64,000 nucleotides of DNA from Notospermus geniculatus (Eukaryota > Nemertea > Pilidiophora > Heteronemertea > Lineidae): the NCBI GenBank assembly GCA_002633025.1, contig NMRB01001211.1, positions 117,362 through 181,361 on the forward strand, written 5' to 3'. The translations under genes and the position numbers were made by a program. This document shows positions 32,328 to 44,165 of this stretch, one piece after another (the stretch's first letter is position 1; each line of letters opens with the position of its first letter). The notes under the pieces were generated by a model. It was not told the origin of the DNA, ran no database searches, and was given only the letters and a program-made list of their open reading frames with translations.

Positions 32328-32935
32328 CTCTAAAACATTTCTCGTCGTACTGACAAGCTGGAACTCGTTCTCAGAATATGCTTAAAATTGACAGGGTCTA
32401 TCTTGTCAATTGACAAGTTTTTAGCTTGTCATCCTCGGAAAAGAGACATCTTATCATTGGAACAAATACATCTCGTCATTCAGGCTACACAAAAATTAAA
32501 AATTGCGCCAAGAGACCGTTATGCGGTAGTTACAAGTACTAACAACAGGAACATATGAAAGAAAAACACATTAACCCTCCCAAATTTCAGGGCCTACGGC
32601 GGGATTCGAACCTACGACCTATGAAATATATAAACTACTAGACATAACCCCTAAACCCTCGTGGCTATTGAGGCAACGATGGTGACAGCATGCTAAGAGT
32701 TCAAGAAATTGAGCGATAAATGTGAGGGAAGCGCATGCGCAATAATGTCCTGCCACCTGCAACTTATCGCCATAACTAGAGACCTTGTCAACTGGACAGA
32801 CTGAACTCGTCACAGAGATATGCGACTCGCCATGACAAGTAAATCGTGTCATGAATGACGTAATTCGTCAGACTGACTAAAGCATCTCATCAATATTCGC
32901 AGACAAGATGCGGTGACAAGAATTTTTTAAGAGTG
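32328..32935. mobile_element. 608-bp element with TACA flanks
   Basis: The homologous site at 30795 reads TTTTACATGGTGG without interruption. Here about 608 bp lie between two TACA copies, with inverted ends (CTCTAAAACATTTCTCGTC against CTCTTAAAAAATTCTTGTC). It contains TTGACAAG/CTTGTCA words throughout and a SINE-like tRNA head on the minus strand. Confidence 0.8.
32590..32668 (-). mobile_element. tRNA-like SINE head
   Basis: B-box GGTTCGAATCC and an A-box-like GAGGGTTTAGGGGTTATG upstream on the minus strand. Acceptor stem absent. Confidence 0.5.
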
Positions 32936-33248
32936 TACATGGTGGAGAACCCGATCGAGAACACCGGTAAAGATCGTTCACGAACCCCGAGAAGAAGAAA
33001 ATGGAGAATCGATGTCATGATGTGGGCTCAAGCAGGCCTGCATGCAGTGCACATGCCTCACAACGGTATTACACGTCGGTCGTACGAGTAGCCTATTGGC
33101 CTACCCGAGTACGCTGTGTAGATTTTGATGAAATGACGACTACCGGTATTTTTCACGTTCGAAGATCCCCGATCAGGATGGTGGGAATATTAGATTCTGT
33201 ATCCTGTATTGCGCTGACCCTTCATTCGGCTGAGGCAAGAGATAGTAG
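32936..33248 (+). repeat. Third copy of the region before exon 5, truncated
   Basis: TGGAGAACCCGATCGAGAAC to GAGATAGTAGGCCTG matches 19577-19904 and 30796-31128. It stops where the next element begins, so no exon 5 follows. Confidence 0.85.
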
Positions 33249-33251
33249 GCC

Positions 33252-35040
33252 TGGGTCTTTTTCAAAAAGTGAATTTTGGTTCGGACGGAAATTGATAACT
33301 TCAAATTAATTTTGTGTCCAGCTGTAAACATCTGAGTGAACCAAATTGTGCTGTGTTAGTGAAGGTACTAGGGAGGTCTATGGTGCCATAATTTCAATTT
33401 CACAGGTTAACCCTATATGGACAGAGGAAGGAAAATGATTTTGGTGTCGGACGGATCGATAGATTTGCATTAGCATACCCTTTTCAAGTAAATACAATAT
33501 TTTATCGAAATTTGAAAAGGTAACCACGGCTTATCCATATCATAGACATCCAGTGTCAGTATACTACATGCAGACATATTGATGAGATTTTGTGATTAAC
33601 CCCTTCTGTCCTAGAGCCACATTTATTTTGGTGTCGGACGGAATTTATTTTGGTGTCGGACGGAATGAAATGTTCACCCTTGCATTGTGAGAAGGAAACC
33701 AAACAGAAGTCACCCATAACTGACTTTTTTCATCTTCAGTGTCATTTTTCTACATCGTCGGTCACTGATGTGTATTTTAAATGCATTCTCCGAAGATTTC
33801 TGTACAGTATGTCCCAGAAACTGACTTTTTCCCTATGTTAGTATGTCATCCTTCAAAGGTTAGATACAGATGCAGGAACTGGTCTAGCTCAAGACATGGC
33901 CATCCTTGCTGAGTTCTTTCATGAAAATTTCACCAAAATGCCATGCAGAGGAAGCTCCAACATGACCCCCCCCCCCCTTTCAGAGGATCTTCCCTTTGTT
34001 TCACCCTCTTTTGCATGTGAAGACAGAGAGGGCTGATGAAAAAAACCTGCACACTTGGAGGATGGGGTCATCTGCCAGAATGTACATAAAGAGTAAATTG
34101 AATTCATAAGAAATATTTTGTTACTCAAGTTAGTATTAAAACGTAAATTAGTGACGTTATCAAACGTGCCGTGCTAATAGACGACAGTGGACACCGCAAC
34201 ATGATGACTATTGCTCACTGGTCGGCTGAACAAATGATAAATTATAGTTGATTTAGGCCTATTCACAAAAAAGAGGCCGTGTAAGCATGTTTTGAAATGT
34301 CACATAAATTCCTGTTTGTCACCTGCACTGACCACTTTGTCACATTCAGTCACAGAATTTTCAAAAATGTCACAGTTACAGGCAAGTAAGTTTTGTCACA
34401 GAATGTCACCATGCCACAGGAAATCCCGGGCATTCTCTGCATTTGACATAGCACTAGCAGTACTGAATGGCAGGCCGTCCACACGGAGTAGGGTGTAGGC
34501 CTACTCCAATTCAGTGCTGCCACCTATCCCACGTTCCTTTGGTGCCATCTACCTTTACAAGGTGGATCTCTCTTGGATGACATTACATCGAAACTGGATC
34601 CATCTTCAGACACTCATCCAAAATCACTGAATCTATTTTGGTGTCGGACGGAAAATCATTTTGGTGTCGGACGGAAAATATTTGGGGGAGTCAGTGACAA
34701 TTAGTGAAAGGGTTAATACAGATTTGGCATGTGCCATGTGGTCACCCCACATAACCATTGATAGGTTATGACATTTTCAAAAATTTAAGATCCTTTGTTT
34801 TTGCAAATAAAAAACCAAATGTACCTAAACCCGCCTAATGTCATATTTTTCCCCAAATCTTCCCATTTTCAGACCACTTATTGTACTATTTGGAATGCAA
34901 AATCACTTTTATCCCATTATAGGCTCTACATACTTTATTATGATAGCATAAAATTTTGCTTGATGGCTGTTTCTGAATTTTAATCAATTTAATTCTGTTT
35001 TCCGTCCGACACCAATACTTTTCCATAATTTTGGTGAAAA
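33252..35040. mobile_element. Element with GTGTCGGACGGA subterminal repeats
   Basis: GGTCTTTTTCAAAAAGTGAA at the left and GTGAAAAAGTGGC at the right look like imperfect inverted ends. TTTTGGTGTCGGACGG occurs directly at about 33452, 33628, 33645, 34632 and 34653, and inverted near 35000. The first 708 bp are almost identical to 45034-45746. No transposase recognised. A poly-C run (33967) lies inside. Confidence 0.7.
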
Positions 35041-35208
35041 AGTGGCTACAAAATCATTATTTGATGACCGAAAGGACAAATTCATCAAATATATATAGCT
35101 GATATATTCTGCTATCAAGAAACACCAACAAAATGATTATAATATACAAATGAATTTTTCCACCTGATGATGACCAATTTTGACACTATTCCCCTTTGTT
35201 TACTCTAG

Positions 35209-35296
35209 TTGGATACTTTTGAGCGACAAGAGGCCGTGGAACAGGCAAGAAATAAACGATCCCTAGGAGTTGGTGAACCTCAGACGGGCATGACGG
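35209..35296 (+). CDS. Juxtamembrane exon 2 with RNKR site (copy b)
   Basis: Acceptor ACTCTAG, 88 nt, phase 0 to 1. It matches exon 2 at 26442 and extends it by three residues (GMT) before the donor GTAGGT at 35297. The donor phase allows direct joining to the exon at 38317: ...PQTGMT, Gly, GATFVRW. No exon 1 copy is seen between 31.5 and 35.2 kb. Confidence 0.75.
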
Positions 35297-35721
35297 GTAG
35301 GTTTGCCTTTTGGTTTCAGATGGGTGTTGGTCTGGCCCATGGTGCGCTATTCGAGGCTACTGATAACTGTAGGCCTACATGTACATGCAACGCGACCGTC
35401 TCGTCGTGGTAGGAGGAGACATGCTGTGATCATAAAGTTGTAGCACGGTGACTTTGCACCATACCCTCTTACCTACTACTATAATATACAGGTGGAGAAA
35501 CAAGTGCTTCCGGAAAATGTTCTACACATACACTGTACCCGATTTTCATGTACCGGTACCGTTTTCATGTCAAATAAAATGTTACTTATGCATAGCAATA
35601 CATTTCTGCAGTCCGAAAACACTGTATATTAATGGCACACTCTCAAAATTATCACTCTTGTGAAGATTGGGGAGAAATTCGAAGACTTTGATCCGCGGAT
35701 ACATTCGGGTCCCAGTCAATG

Positions 35722-35850
35722 CCGCCGAATGGGTCAATGTCGTCCTGGGTATACCTTATGTTTACCCAGGATCATCCTGGGTAATCCTTTTCTTTACCCA
35801 GGACGGCCCTGGGTAAACATAAGGATCCTTAACTTTACCCAGATTGGAGT
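35722..35850. repeat. Short relative of the 3.1 kb element
   Basis: GCCGAATGGGTCAATGTCGT followed by CCTGGGTATA and several TTTACCCAGG/CCTGGGTAA words matches the end structure at 20213. Only one end is clear. Confidence 0.6.
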
Positions 35851-36837
35851 TCCCGAGTGGTGTAGTGAGGTTGATATTCAGCGTAAATCATGAAAGGAAG
35901 GGTAGCCTCGAACTAGGCCTATAGCTCCTAAGTCCTTGTGAATTTATTATGGGCCCCTTTTGAAAAGTTGTTGGACTTGGTCTTGTCTCCCTATTGCACA
36001 CCCCGGAGGAGGTATAGCGGTAATTTTCAGCCCTTTTGAGCAATGATCCTACTGCATGTTCTATGCCGGAAGTTTCCCAATGTGTCAGAGCTGCCACGCA
36101 AAAAGTAAATTCATGAAAATGACGAAATGCACCCGGGTTGTTCATGTACTTCATGACGTCATCAGTTTTGTGTCACTTGCATCTTGGCAAGACGCACCTG
36201 ACAATCTTGGACGAAAAGTTTCAGATCTTGGAACAAAATTTTACAATTCTTTGATATTTTTTATTATGTAATGAAAATTAAATTCTTGGACTGTACTTCT
36301 TCAAAACACTTGAACGAAAAAAAAAACAGTTTTGAATGAATTCCGCTGCTTCACGCACAACCACAATCATGCATTCTAAACGCCAATGACGTCACGGCTT
36401 TAGAGTTATACTAAAAATGGGAATAGGTATATGTGGTTTAACATGTCTAACGATGGTTATAAAAATATGCCAGAGGTGGCTTATTTCATCTTCCTAAAAA
36501 TGTGGCATCGTAACCCAGTGTTTTGAAGTGGAACTCGAATTAAAATAAGGCATGCACCCATCAATATACAGGAAATTTAATTGGCCTTCTTCGCGCCTTG
36601 GAGTCATCGCGCCATCGAGTCATCGAGTCAAGTACAACAAGCCATGCCAGTCTGCCAAAATGGCCGCCCGAATTAGGTCGATTTCGGTCACCCAGCGGGA
36701 GATTGCTAAAATAAACGCCATGTCGACACTGACGTATTATGGCGAAATGAATGGCTCCGATTGGCTATAACTCCCGGGTACCTCGCCCGGCCCAATCACG
36801 TGACGTAGGCCTACTCAATCGTCCTACGACTCGGCCC

Positions 36838-37986
36838 ATACACGATCAATATTATTGCACAATATGAGGATCACAATGGGCAATAGTATTGCCAATCTTT
36901 CTTCTACCCATCATGCGAAAAGCACACGACCACCCATTTGGGCCCCATATTGTGCAATAATATTGCGCCGTGTATGGGCGGCTTAAAGCCGCCCATACAC
37001 GTACAATATTATTGTACAATATTCAGGTTTGCACAATATTATTGACCGTCTATTTGTTATATTGAAGCATTGCACAATATATTGAGCAAAATCAAAATGA
37101 TTTGATTTTTATTGACGGTTGCACATTGGCTAGTGGATGGATTCTGCCAATAATATTGACACAATATTCGTCACTCTATCTACATCGGGGCGCCATAGAG
37201 GCACAAACCCCTAGGTCAGATGACCTATGACACCAAGTTTTGGTGCGATTCGACTCTAAGCTTGGTCCCCAGGCCGCGGTAACCAGAAAAAAACAAAAAT
37301 TGCAAGAACTCCTGAACTAATGACTGGACTGGATCACCTCCAAAATGTTTATCATAGGTGTATCAAATGAGGATACATTACATATGTAACGGGTTTTTGA
37401 TTTGACCTACTTTTCAAGGTCACAGAGGTCAAGTCCAAATTTTGCCATTTTTGGCTGCACGTTTCGTGGCTATTTGACCTAATATCTTCTAACTTGGTGT
37501 GACCTAGGTACCCTCTATGTGTACAGCAAATGTTTGCCCACTTGGAGTGCAAATAATGGTTACCAGGCAGCCACCTTGGAAAATGGACTTTGGCATGTAG
37601 GTCATAAATTCTTAAGCCAGAATGTTCTGACCATGAAATTTTGACCATAATTATTTTACCCTGGAACTCAAGGCTTGCCCTCGAACATTTTGATTTCTTC
37701 TGGTAAGTTCACCCAGTTGAGCACATGGTCCATGGACCATTTCATTTTCTTCTCAAAGACAAACACAAGAGCAAGAGATAACAGTCATAAGAGCAAGAGA
37801 TAACAGTCATACAGCATTTGCTGTATGACTGTCGATGTCGATGTCCGGCTCCATTGCAAGCGGTTAACACGACGTATTTAGAGCAAATGACCGAAAATAT
37901 TGTACAATACTATTGAATCGATTAAGTGCCCGAAACGTCTTTCAATAATATTGATTCAATATTATTGACTCAATAATATTGCACGT
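36838..37986. repeat. Two foldbacks with ATATTATTG arms
   Basis: GCCCATACACG and complement bracket 36838-36985. Immediately after, GCCGCCCATACACGT...CAATATTATTG pairs with CAATAATATTGCACGTGGATAGGGCGC near 37986. Inside the second lies an inverted copy of the GAGCTATAG-type family (37170-37740). The 36.0-36.8 kb stretch before holds no gene that I see. Confidence 0.7.
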
Positions 37987-37999
37987 GGATAGGGCGCTT

Positions 38000-38197
38000 T
38001 AAGCCAAGGTCACACTGTGGCGACTTGGGAGGGCGAATCCCCGCGATCTAGAATGAAATGGCCATGGACCATGTGCTCACCCCTTTGGACATAATAGTGT
38101 AATGACAGAGAGAGGCATGTACATGGTCCACGGACCATTTCATTCTAGTTCGCGGGGATTCGCCCGTCTAAGTCGCCACAGTGTGACAGGGGCTTTA
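38000..38197. repeat. Foldback MITE
   Basis: Arms AAGGTCACACTGTGGCGACT and near-complement; inner arms CGAATCCCCGCGA and TGGTCCATGGACCAT-like words. It ends 119 bp before exon 3. Confidence 0.75.
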
Positions 38198-38316
38198 GGA
38201 GACTCAACAAACGTTCGTTCAAGTGATGGCTTGTATTTTGTTTCATGTCACCATGACCCCATATATAATAATTCACCAAACTAATGTCTACACCGTTGCC
38301 TGTTGGTATATTGTAG

Positions 38317-38382
38317 GTGGTGCAACTTTCGTCCGATGGGGTCGAACCGTATGTCCGGCCGAGAGTGACCTGGTGTACAAGG
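38317..38382 (+). CDS. Exon 3 of the spongin-type gene (GGATFVRWGRTVCP)
   Basis: Acceptor ATTGTAG (ends 38316), donor GTAAGT (38383), 66 nt, phase 1-1. It encodes GATFVRWGRTVCPAESDLVY plus KG. The V-R-W-G-R/K-T-x-C-P motif opens the C-terminal non-collagenous domain of short-chain (spongin-type) collagens and related animal proteins. A near-identical exon is at 48724. Confidence 0.85.
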
Positions 38383-38552
38383 GTAAGTCTGGACACGCAA
38401 TGTGATTGTACAGAACATCCTGAACTCGACCGTGTACGAAAATGGTGGTCTAGAACATGCGTGGGCGGGCGAATTACATGTAGGCCTACTGTGAGTCCTT
38501 ATGCCACCGTAGGGCCAACATATTAGGGAGGTTGAGATCAGCGACTTATCCT

Positions 38553-38699
38553 TAAGCAAGGTTCATTGGCACACGGATCCGATCCGTTTCCAGTCCGTTT
38601 GCCCCTAGTTTTCCGGATACGACAACGTTGAAGTCCATTTGATAGATTTTTTACGGACCTGAACCGGACCAATTCCGTGTGCCAATGAACCTTGCTTTA
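38553..38699. repeat. MITE, GCACACGG family
   Basis: Nearly the same as 8326-8473, in the reverse orientation. Confidence 0.85.
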
Positions 38700-39032
38700 G
38701 GCCTATACATACGTATACGGATCGAAATGTACCGGTGTAATGTTTTTCACTGCCCCCCGTTTGCCAGTGCCTCCCAACAAAAGATTGACGGAATAAGCCG
38801 CGACGTGACAATGGGGGAGGCACTGATCAACATGTCTTTCTGTATTTGAGTGTCCGCCGAACAATAAAGCGGGCATTGTCATACGGGGGCATTCTCATAC
38901 GGGGGGCATTCTCATACATTACACCTGTACACAAAATTTGTCCTCGTTGTACAGAATTCTATCCGAATACTTATGTATAAGGATTCGCGACAAGTCGCTG
39001 ATCAACCTAATGTTAGGAAGATATAGGTGTGA

Positions 39033-39176
39033 TGCAGGGTTCATTGGCACACCGATTTTGTCCGACTCAGGTCCGTAGAAAATCGATCATATTGACTTTT
39101 GCGTTGTCGTATCCGCAAAAATAGGGGCAAACAGACTGAAAACGGACCGGATTCCTGCGCCAGTGAACCTTGCTTA
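39033..39176. repeat. MITE, GCACACGG family, diverged
   Basis: GGTTCATTGGCACACCG at left, GCCAGTGAACCTTGC at right. The arms have more mismatches than the other copies. Confidence 0.75.
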
Positions 39177-39310
39177 ACGTTGGTGCAGTGTAGGCCTGGA
39201 ACAGTCCGCTAGCCCTGAATTCAAATCCATTAGGTCGTCCAGAAAACAACTGCGGCGGTAAGAAAATAGCAACAGAGAAGAACAATCTGCATTGCTATAC
39301 TTGTCTTTTT

Positions 39311-39357
39311 ATGGTTCCCGATCAATCAGATCGGGAACCATATTGTTTTTGGTCATG

Positions 39358-39400
<43 letters not shown>

Positions 39401-40523
39401 TGTGTGTGTGTGTCTGTGTATCTGTGTGTCCGGTCTGTCACACCTTCATATATCATCTCCTTGAACAGCTAGAGCCTTGGAAACAGGTCCTACCCCTAGG
39501 TTTGTCAACCTGGGCAATCCAATGAGCCAATAATTTTCAATCTCAGATGTCTCCATCATGATGTAATCAACATATCGGACTTGATATTTTGTCTGTCACG
39601 CTTTCTTTCTGATGGCATAACTCGGCTCCTTCAACACCTACAGCAATGGAAATAAGTTGTACCCTTAGGTTTTCATACCTTAGGAATTGAATGGGCTGAT
39701 TACTTTTGATGTGAGATGTTGGGATCATGGTGATATCGATATCACGAATTTGATATTTTCAGATAACTTGCCATACTGTCAACTGAGCAATATGAAACAA
39801 GTCTTAGTTCATGCCTACTTATCCAAGGACTGGACTATGTTGAAATTCTCAGCCTCAAGTGTCCGGGTGTTCGAAATATCATGAGATTTTGATATATCAG
39901 ACTTGATAATTTGAAATATCTCTGCCTGTGGTAAAGGTAGAGGCATGATATCACCCATACTTAGGTTATTGAGGATGCCCATTTCGATTATGCAATGACC
40001 TGGATGATCGGAGGTCAAGGTCAAGGTCAGAGGTCAAGGTCGAACTTGAAAATTTGAAATATCTCTGCCTGTGGTAGTGATAGAGACATGATATCACCCA
40101 CACTTTAGGTTATTGAGGATGCACATTTCGATTATGCAATGACCTTGATTGTCAGAGGTCAAGGTCAAGGTCAAACATGAAAAATTGTAATTTCTCTGCC
40201 TGTGGTCGAGATAGAGACATGATATCCCCCATACTTAGGTTATTGAGGATGCCCATTTCGATTATGCAATGACCTTGATGATCAGAGGTCAAGGTCAAGG
40301 TCATACTTGGATAATTTGATATATCTCTGCCTATGGCAGAGGTGGAAGCATGATATCACCCACTATTAGGTTACTGAGGATACCCATTTTGATTATGCAA
40401 TGGCCTTGATGATCAGAGGTCAAGGTCAAGGTCAAAGCTGATGATTTGATTTGAGCACATCAAAATGGCTGCCAGCAGGCTGCCTGTCATGCCTGTAAGG
40501 TCCTCTTAACAAGCGGGAACCAT
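39311..40523. mobile_element. Element with ATGGTTCCCG ends, (TG)n and AGGTCA repeats
   Basis: ATGGTTCCCGATC at the left (with an immediate inverted copy) and GCGGGAACCAT at the right. Near the left end is a (TG)n microsatellite (39361-39428). The right half has four tandem units of about 131-141 bp, each with TATCTCTGCCTGTGG-like words and a run of two or three AGGTCA. A second, shorter copy begins at 49321. It occupies the intron before exon 4. Confidence 0.75.
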
Positions 40524-40578
40524 CAGACATTTACAATGTCATCTTGTTTATGTACAGTTAGTATCTTTTTCACTCAAG

Positions 40579-40808
40579 GCACGGCTGGGGGTCAACACTA
40601 CACCCAAACTGGAGGTGCATCAGAATACATCTGCCTCCCGGAAGACCCCGAGTATGCGGCGACCACCAGCGCAGCGGAGGGACATGCCTGGATCTATGGA
40701 GTGGAGCTTGAAACTCCAGCGGGTTTCAGCACGGCTAATTCTGGTACCAGTCCACTTGTGCACTCTGATATCCATTGTGCCGTATGTAGAACGAAAAGAT
40801 CCACCGCA
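40579..40808 (+). CDS. Exon 4 of the spongin-type gene
   Basis: Acceptor CTCAAG (ends 40578), donor GTAAGT (40809), 230 nt, phase 1 to 0. It encodes TAGGQHYTQTGGASEYICLP, EDPEYA, a variable middle, then DIHCAVCRTKRSTA. The GG-x-HY-x-x-x-GG...LCLP-x-DPEY pattern and the HCAVC motif are those of the spongin-type collagen C-terminal domain. All Cys expected at these places are present. A chance alternative frame in the same region is a shadow. Confidence 0.9.
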
Positions 40809-41027
40809 GTAAGTAGGCCTACCCGAGTAGCCTACGCTATGCACGGATTGTATGTGACATAACTTCTGATTGGCTTGAATGACTGATTTTGATGAAATGA
40901 AGACAGCTGGTATTTTTCACGTACATGTGTAACGTTTTTCAGTGTTATGTGGCCATGTTTCTGTGTGATTCCCATTGATTGGAACAGACTGGGAAACGTA
41001 CTCTGGCACTGTTTCTCTGTGTGTCGC

Positions 41028-41770
41028 TCATTGTCAAGTCGCCGCTTAGGCTTCCTGTACATAGAAGTATACGGTATTCGGTATTTGGTGCACGTTTCGC
41101 AATGCACGCGTACACTAGAAAACGAACAAGCTTATTTCAATGAGCGGGTTACATAGCCCTATACGCGGAACGGTGCACGCTATTCGCGTATACAAGGAAT
41201 CGCGCTTGCACGATTTTTCCTCTGCGTATACTGACCGTGGCCGGGAGAATAAGCATAGATTGGTCAGTTTACTCATTTCTAAATAATTTTTTTCGTTGAT
41301 TTTCAGCAGAAATACATTCCTGGCAGTCAAATCAAAGTAAATATTGGTATTCACTAGTATCTAATTGCGAAACAAAGTTCAGGTTCGATAATTCAGCAAA
41401 GGAAATATTTTACAGTGTCCCCAAAATGCTAAACCCTTTCTTGGTCACTAGGGGGTTGGGTGTAAAAAACGTCCTGACACATCCTCTACATGACTTAGTA
41501 CTTTCCGTCAATGCAAATCGAACGACAAAATGGCCGAGTTCATCCCAAAGTATATCCTATATAAATCGCCGTATCCGTATAACGTATACCGTATAGAGTG
41601 TACCGAATACCGTATACTTCTATGTACAGGAAGCCTTAGGCTTCCCTTACATAGAAGTATTCGGTATACGAAAGCGCCGGTTAACAAAGGCATTCCGAGG
41701 ATTCACCACCGTGAAGCCATTGTAAACCGGCGGTTTCGCATACCGTATACTTCGATGTAAAGGAAGCCTT
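41028..41770. repeat. Foldback element with CCGTATACTTC words
   Basis: TTAGGCTTCCTGTACATAGA occurs near 41045 and its complement or copies near 41620, 41640 and 41760, giving nested inverted repeats. It is in the intron between exons 4 and 5. Confidence 0.65.
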
Positions 41771-41840
41771 ATGCCGTAAATGTATTGTAATGTTACACTG
41801 GCACACGGGCCTCACTGCGGAAAAACGTTACACCGGTAAA

Positions 41841-42076
41841 GTCTGGTTCAACCTAGAGGTGGACCATTGGAATGCCAAGTGAGGAAATAGAACATTTAAT
41901 TTTGACCACAAGATTTTATTTACATGTGACCCTTATGTAATGAAAACCACATTTTTATTATTAGGCACAGTCATCTGATTCATTACGCCATAACCTGTAA
42001 CCGCAATTATGTCACTCTTGCCACACTCTAACCACAAACTGCATTCCAATGGTCCGCCTCTAGGTTGAACCAGACT
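41841..42076. repeat. Foldback MITE
   Basis: AGTCTGGTTCAACCTAGAGG and complement, with inner arms GGACCATTGGAATGC. Confidence 0.8.
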
Positions 42077-42248
42077 ATACGAAGATCCTCTATCAGGATT
42101 CAGGGAAACTTAGATTCTTCATTTGGCTGAGGCAACAGAGAGTAGGCCTGTGGGATACACCGACCTAAAGTGCCTTCTGTTTTGGCACTCGGGCATCCGG
42201 CTTACAAACTCAGACTGACAACGCGTGATGTAGCTTTCGCTATTTCAG

Positions 42249-42506
42249 CTGATGATACCGGCAAAGAAATCATGTCCAAGTGGCTGGCATCTGGAATACT
42301 GGGGGTATCTCATGACTGGCCACGACGGTCACAAGGCGTCCTATACCTACGCATGCCTGGATAATGCCCCGGATGCTGGCAAGGACAGTGGCGCGAGGGA
42401 TGAGAACGGCGGGTTGATGTACAACGTTCAGGGGGCGTGTGGATCATTACCTTGTCCACCATATATCAACAACTTTGAATTAACATGTACTGTTTGCTCG
42501 AAGTAA
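42249..42506 (+). CDS. Terminal exon 5 of the spongin-type gene
   Basis: Acceptor TTTCAG (ends 42248), phase 0, joining exon 4 as RSTA-LMIPAKKSC. It encodes CPSGWHLEYWGYLMTGHDGH, YACLDNAPDAG, GALMY-like GGLMYNVQ, then CGSLPCPPY and LTCTVCSK, stop at 42504. This is the second half of the spongin-type domain. With exons 2b, 3 and 4 the frame is open throughout, about 210 residues, and about 250 with an exon 1. No intron would need to encode Gly-X-Y repeats. Confidence 0.9.
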   Translation: MMIPAKKSCPSGWHLEYWGYLMTGHDGHKASYTYACLDNAPDAGKDSGARDENGGLMYNVQGACGSLPCPPYINNFELTCTVCSK

Positions 42507-43495
42507 CATGATCAAGTTCCCAAAATTTAGCCAAGGTCGACGATCGAGTATGTGCTGCGGAAGAACCAGACATTTTCCCGCTGGCCACTTTTTCAGTGTA
42601 TAATTATTGCCCACATGTACGTGTAGGTCTGTTCCATGCTTAGGACTACCTGAGAAATCTTTAAAGTGCAGAACTGTAAAAATATCGATGACATAAGATT
42701 GTTACTGTGATTTTGGCGTCGTGGCAGGCCGGAAATTAGACGAATTGGACCTCTTGAATTTGAAATCCGTCTCGTCCGAGACTTTTTCCTTGATCTGACA
42801 GGGTTTTCATTAGCCTGCGTATGGCGTCTATTACGCAGGTAAACTACATAAATGACGCTCATATAAATTACTCTGAAGTCTCAAAAAGGCAGGTAAATTC
42901 GATGATACGCTGATAGAAAAAGTGTGTAAGTCCCATTTTGTATGCTAAGTCTCCACTTACACCAGTGGGACCCCGGCTGACGCAGGTATCAAGAAATTGG
43001 AAGTCGCGCACCGGCCAAATTTTCTTCAACCGACACCCAATCGTTGCTAGCGCAGCTGACACTAGAACTGGTAATTCCCGTCGGCCATGCAACTACACAC
43101 TCCTGGCTTGCTCGCGCTACTGGTAGCAGCATACGAAGGGAAGATTTGACCCAAGTAAAATATAACAAGAAGTCCTGACCCCCAAAAAGAATTGCTGGAA
43201 ATCCGAAGACCCCAGCATCTTCTCAAATTGACTTCCATAAACAATTGTAGACGTCAAGACCCAGGTGGGGACAAAGTTAATGAAAGCCCTGATCTGGATC
43301 CGGAATATCACTTGTCGTGCGCACTTGTTTTCCTCGTTTGCATCAAGTAGGCCTACTGCAAGTCCGTTGCTTGGTTGGCCTGGAGAGCACAGTCATGCAA
43401 AAGAAGTACAAATTGACGTAACCTTAGTGAAAAAACAGGCATCGATGGTAATAAGAAGAACTGAAAAGACGTGGACTCTGAGTTATCTTAATAGG

Positions 43496-43888
43496 GAGTT
43501 TTCGCAAATCTGACGAAAAACGAAGTACGAAATACGAAACTGGACGTCATATCCATGACATAATGTATTTCAGGAAATGGTTGGTACCACAAATGTCCCT
43601 CCTGCCAGTGCGTCTTTTAGCATGTCATGTAAAACCGAGAGAGTTATGGTGCATCTTGAATTTTTAAATTTCCACTGAATTCGTATCAACGAAGTGGAAA
43701 CGAAAGATAAATTTCAAAGTTTAATATACACCGTACGTCTGTCGTTCTAACGTCATACGCTAAAAGACGCTCTTGCAGCAGGCGATATTTGTGGTACCAA
43801 CCATTTCCTGAAATACATTACGTCATGGACATGACGTCCAATTTCGTATTTCGTACTTCGTTTTTCGTCAGATTTGCGAAAACTCCCT
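43496..43888. repeat. Foldback element
   Basis: GGGAGTTTTCGCAAATCTGA and complement at the ends, inner arms with TTTCAGGAAATGGTTGGTAC. The 42.5-43.49 kb stretch before has no gene that I can support. Confidence 0.85.
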
Positions 43889-44165
43889 ATTATTACTTGA
43901 CTTACGATGTTGGACGGCACCATGTGCGGCATCCTTGGACACTGTGGCATCAATATGTACAACCATAGCCTATTGCATATATACTTTTCAGATGGTGACG
44001 AGGTTCGAAAGAGAAATTCCCCCAGTCAAACCAATCACCGTAAACTCCGGAAATTACTGTCCAAATCCGTTCGCTAATTCAATAAAAGTGAGTTTGCCAG
44101 ACAATAAATACTACGCAGTTATCGTGAGATATCGCCCAGGTGTGTCAGTGTGGACAATTTTCAAA

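Noticed and set aside
43992-44165. Upstream start adding 58 residues to the membrane-anchor protein
   Set aside because: The extension is not open in the paralogue at 26126, whereas the 114-nt anchor exon is conserved; an untranslated or separate exon is more likely.
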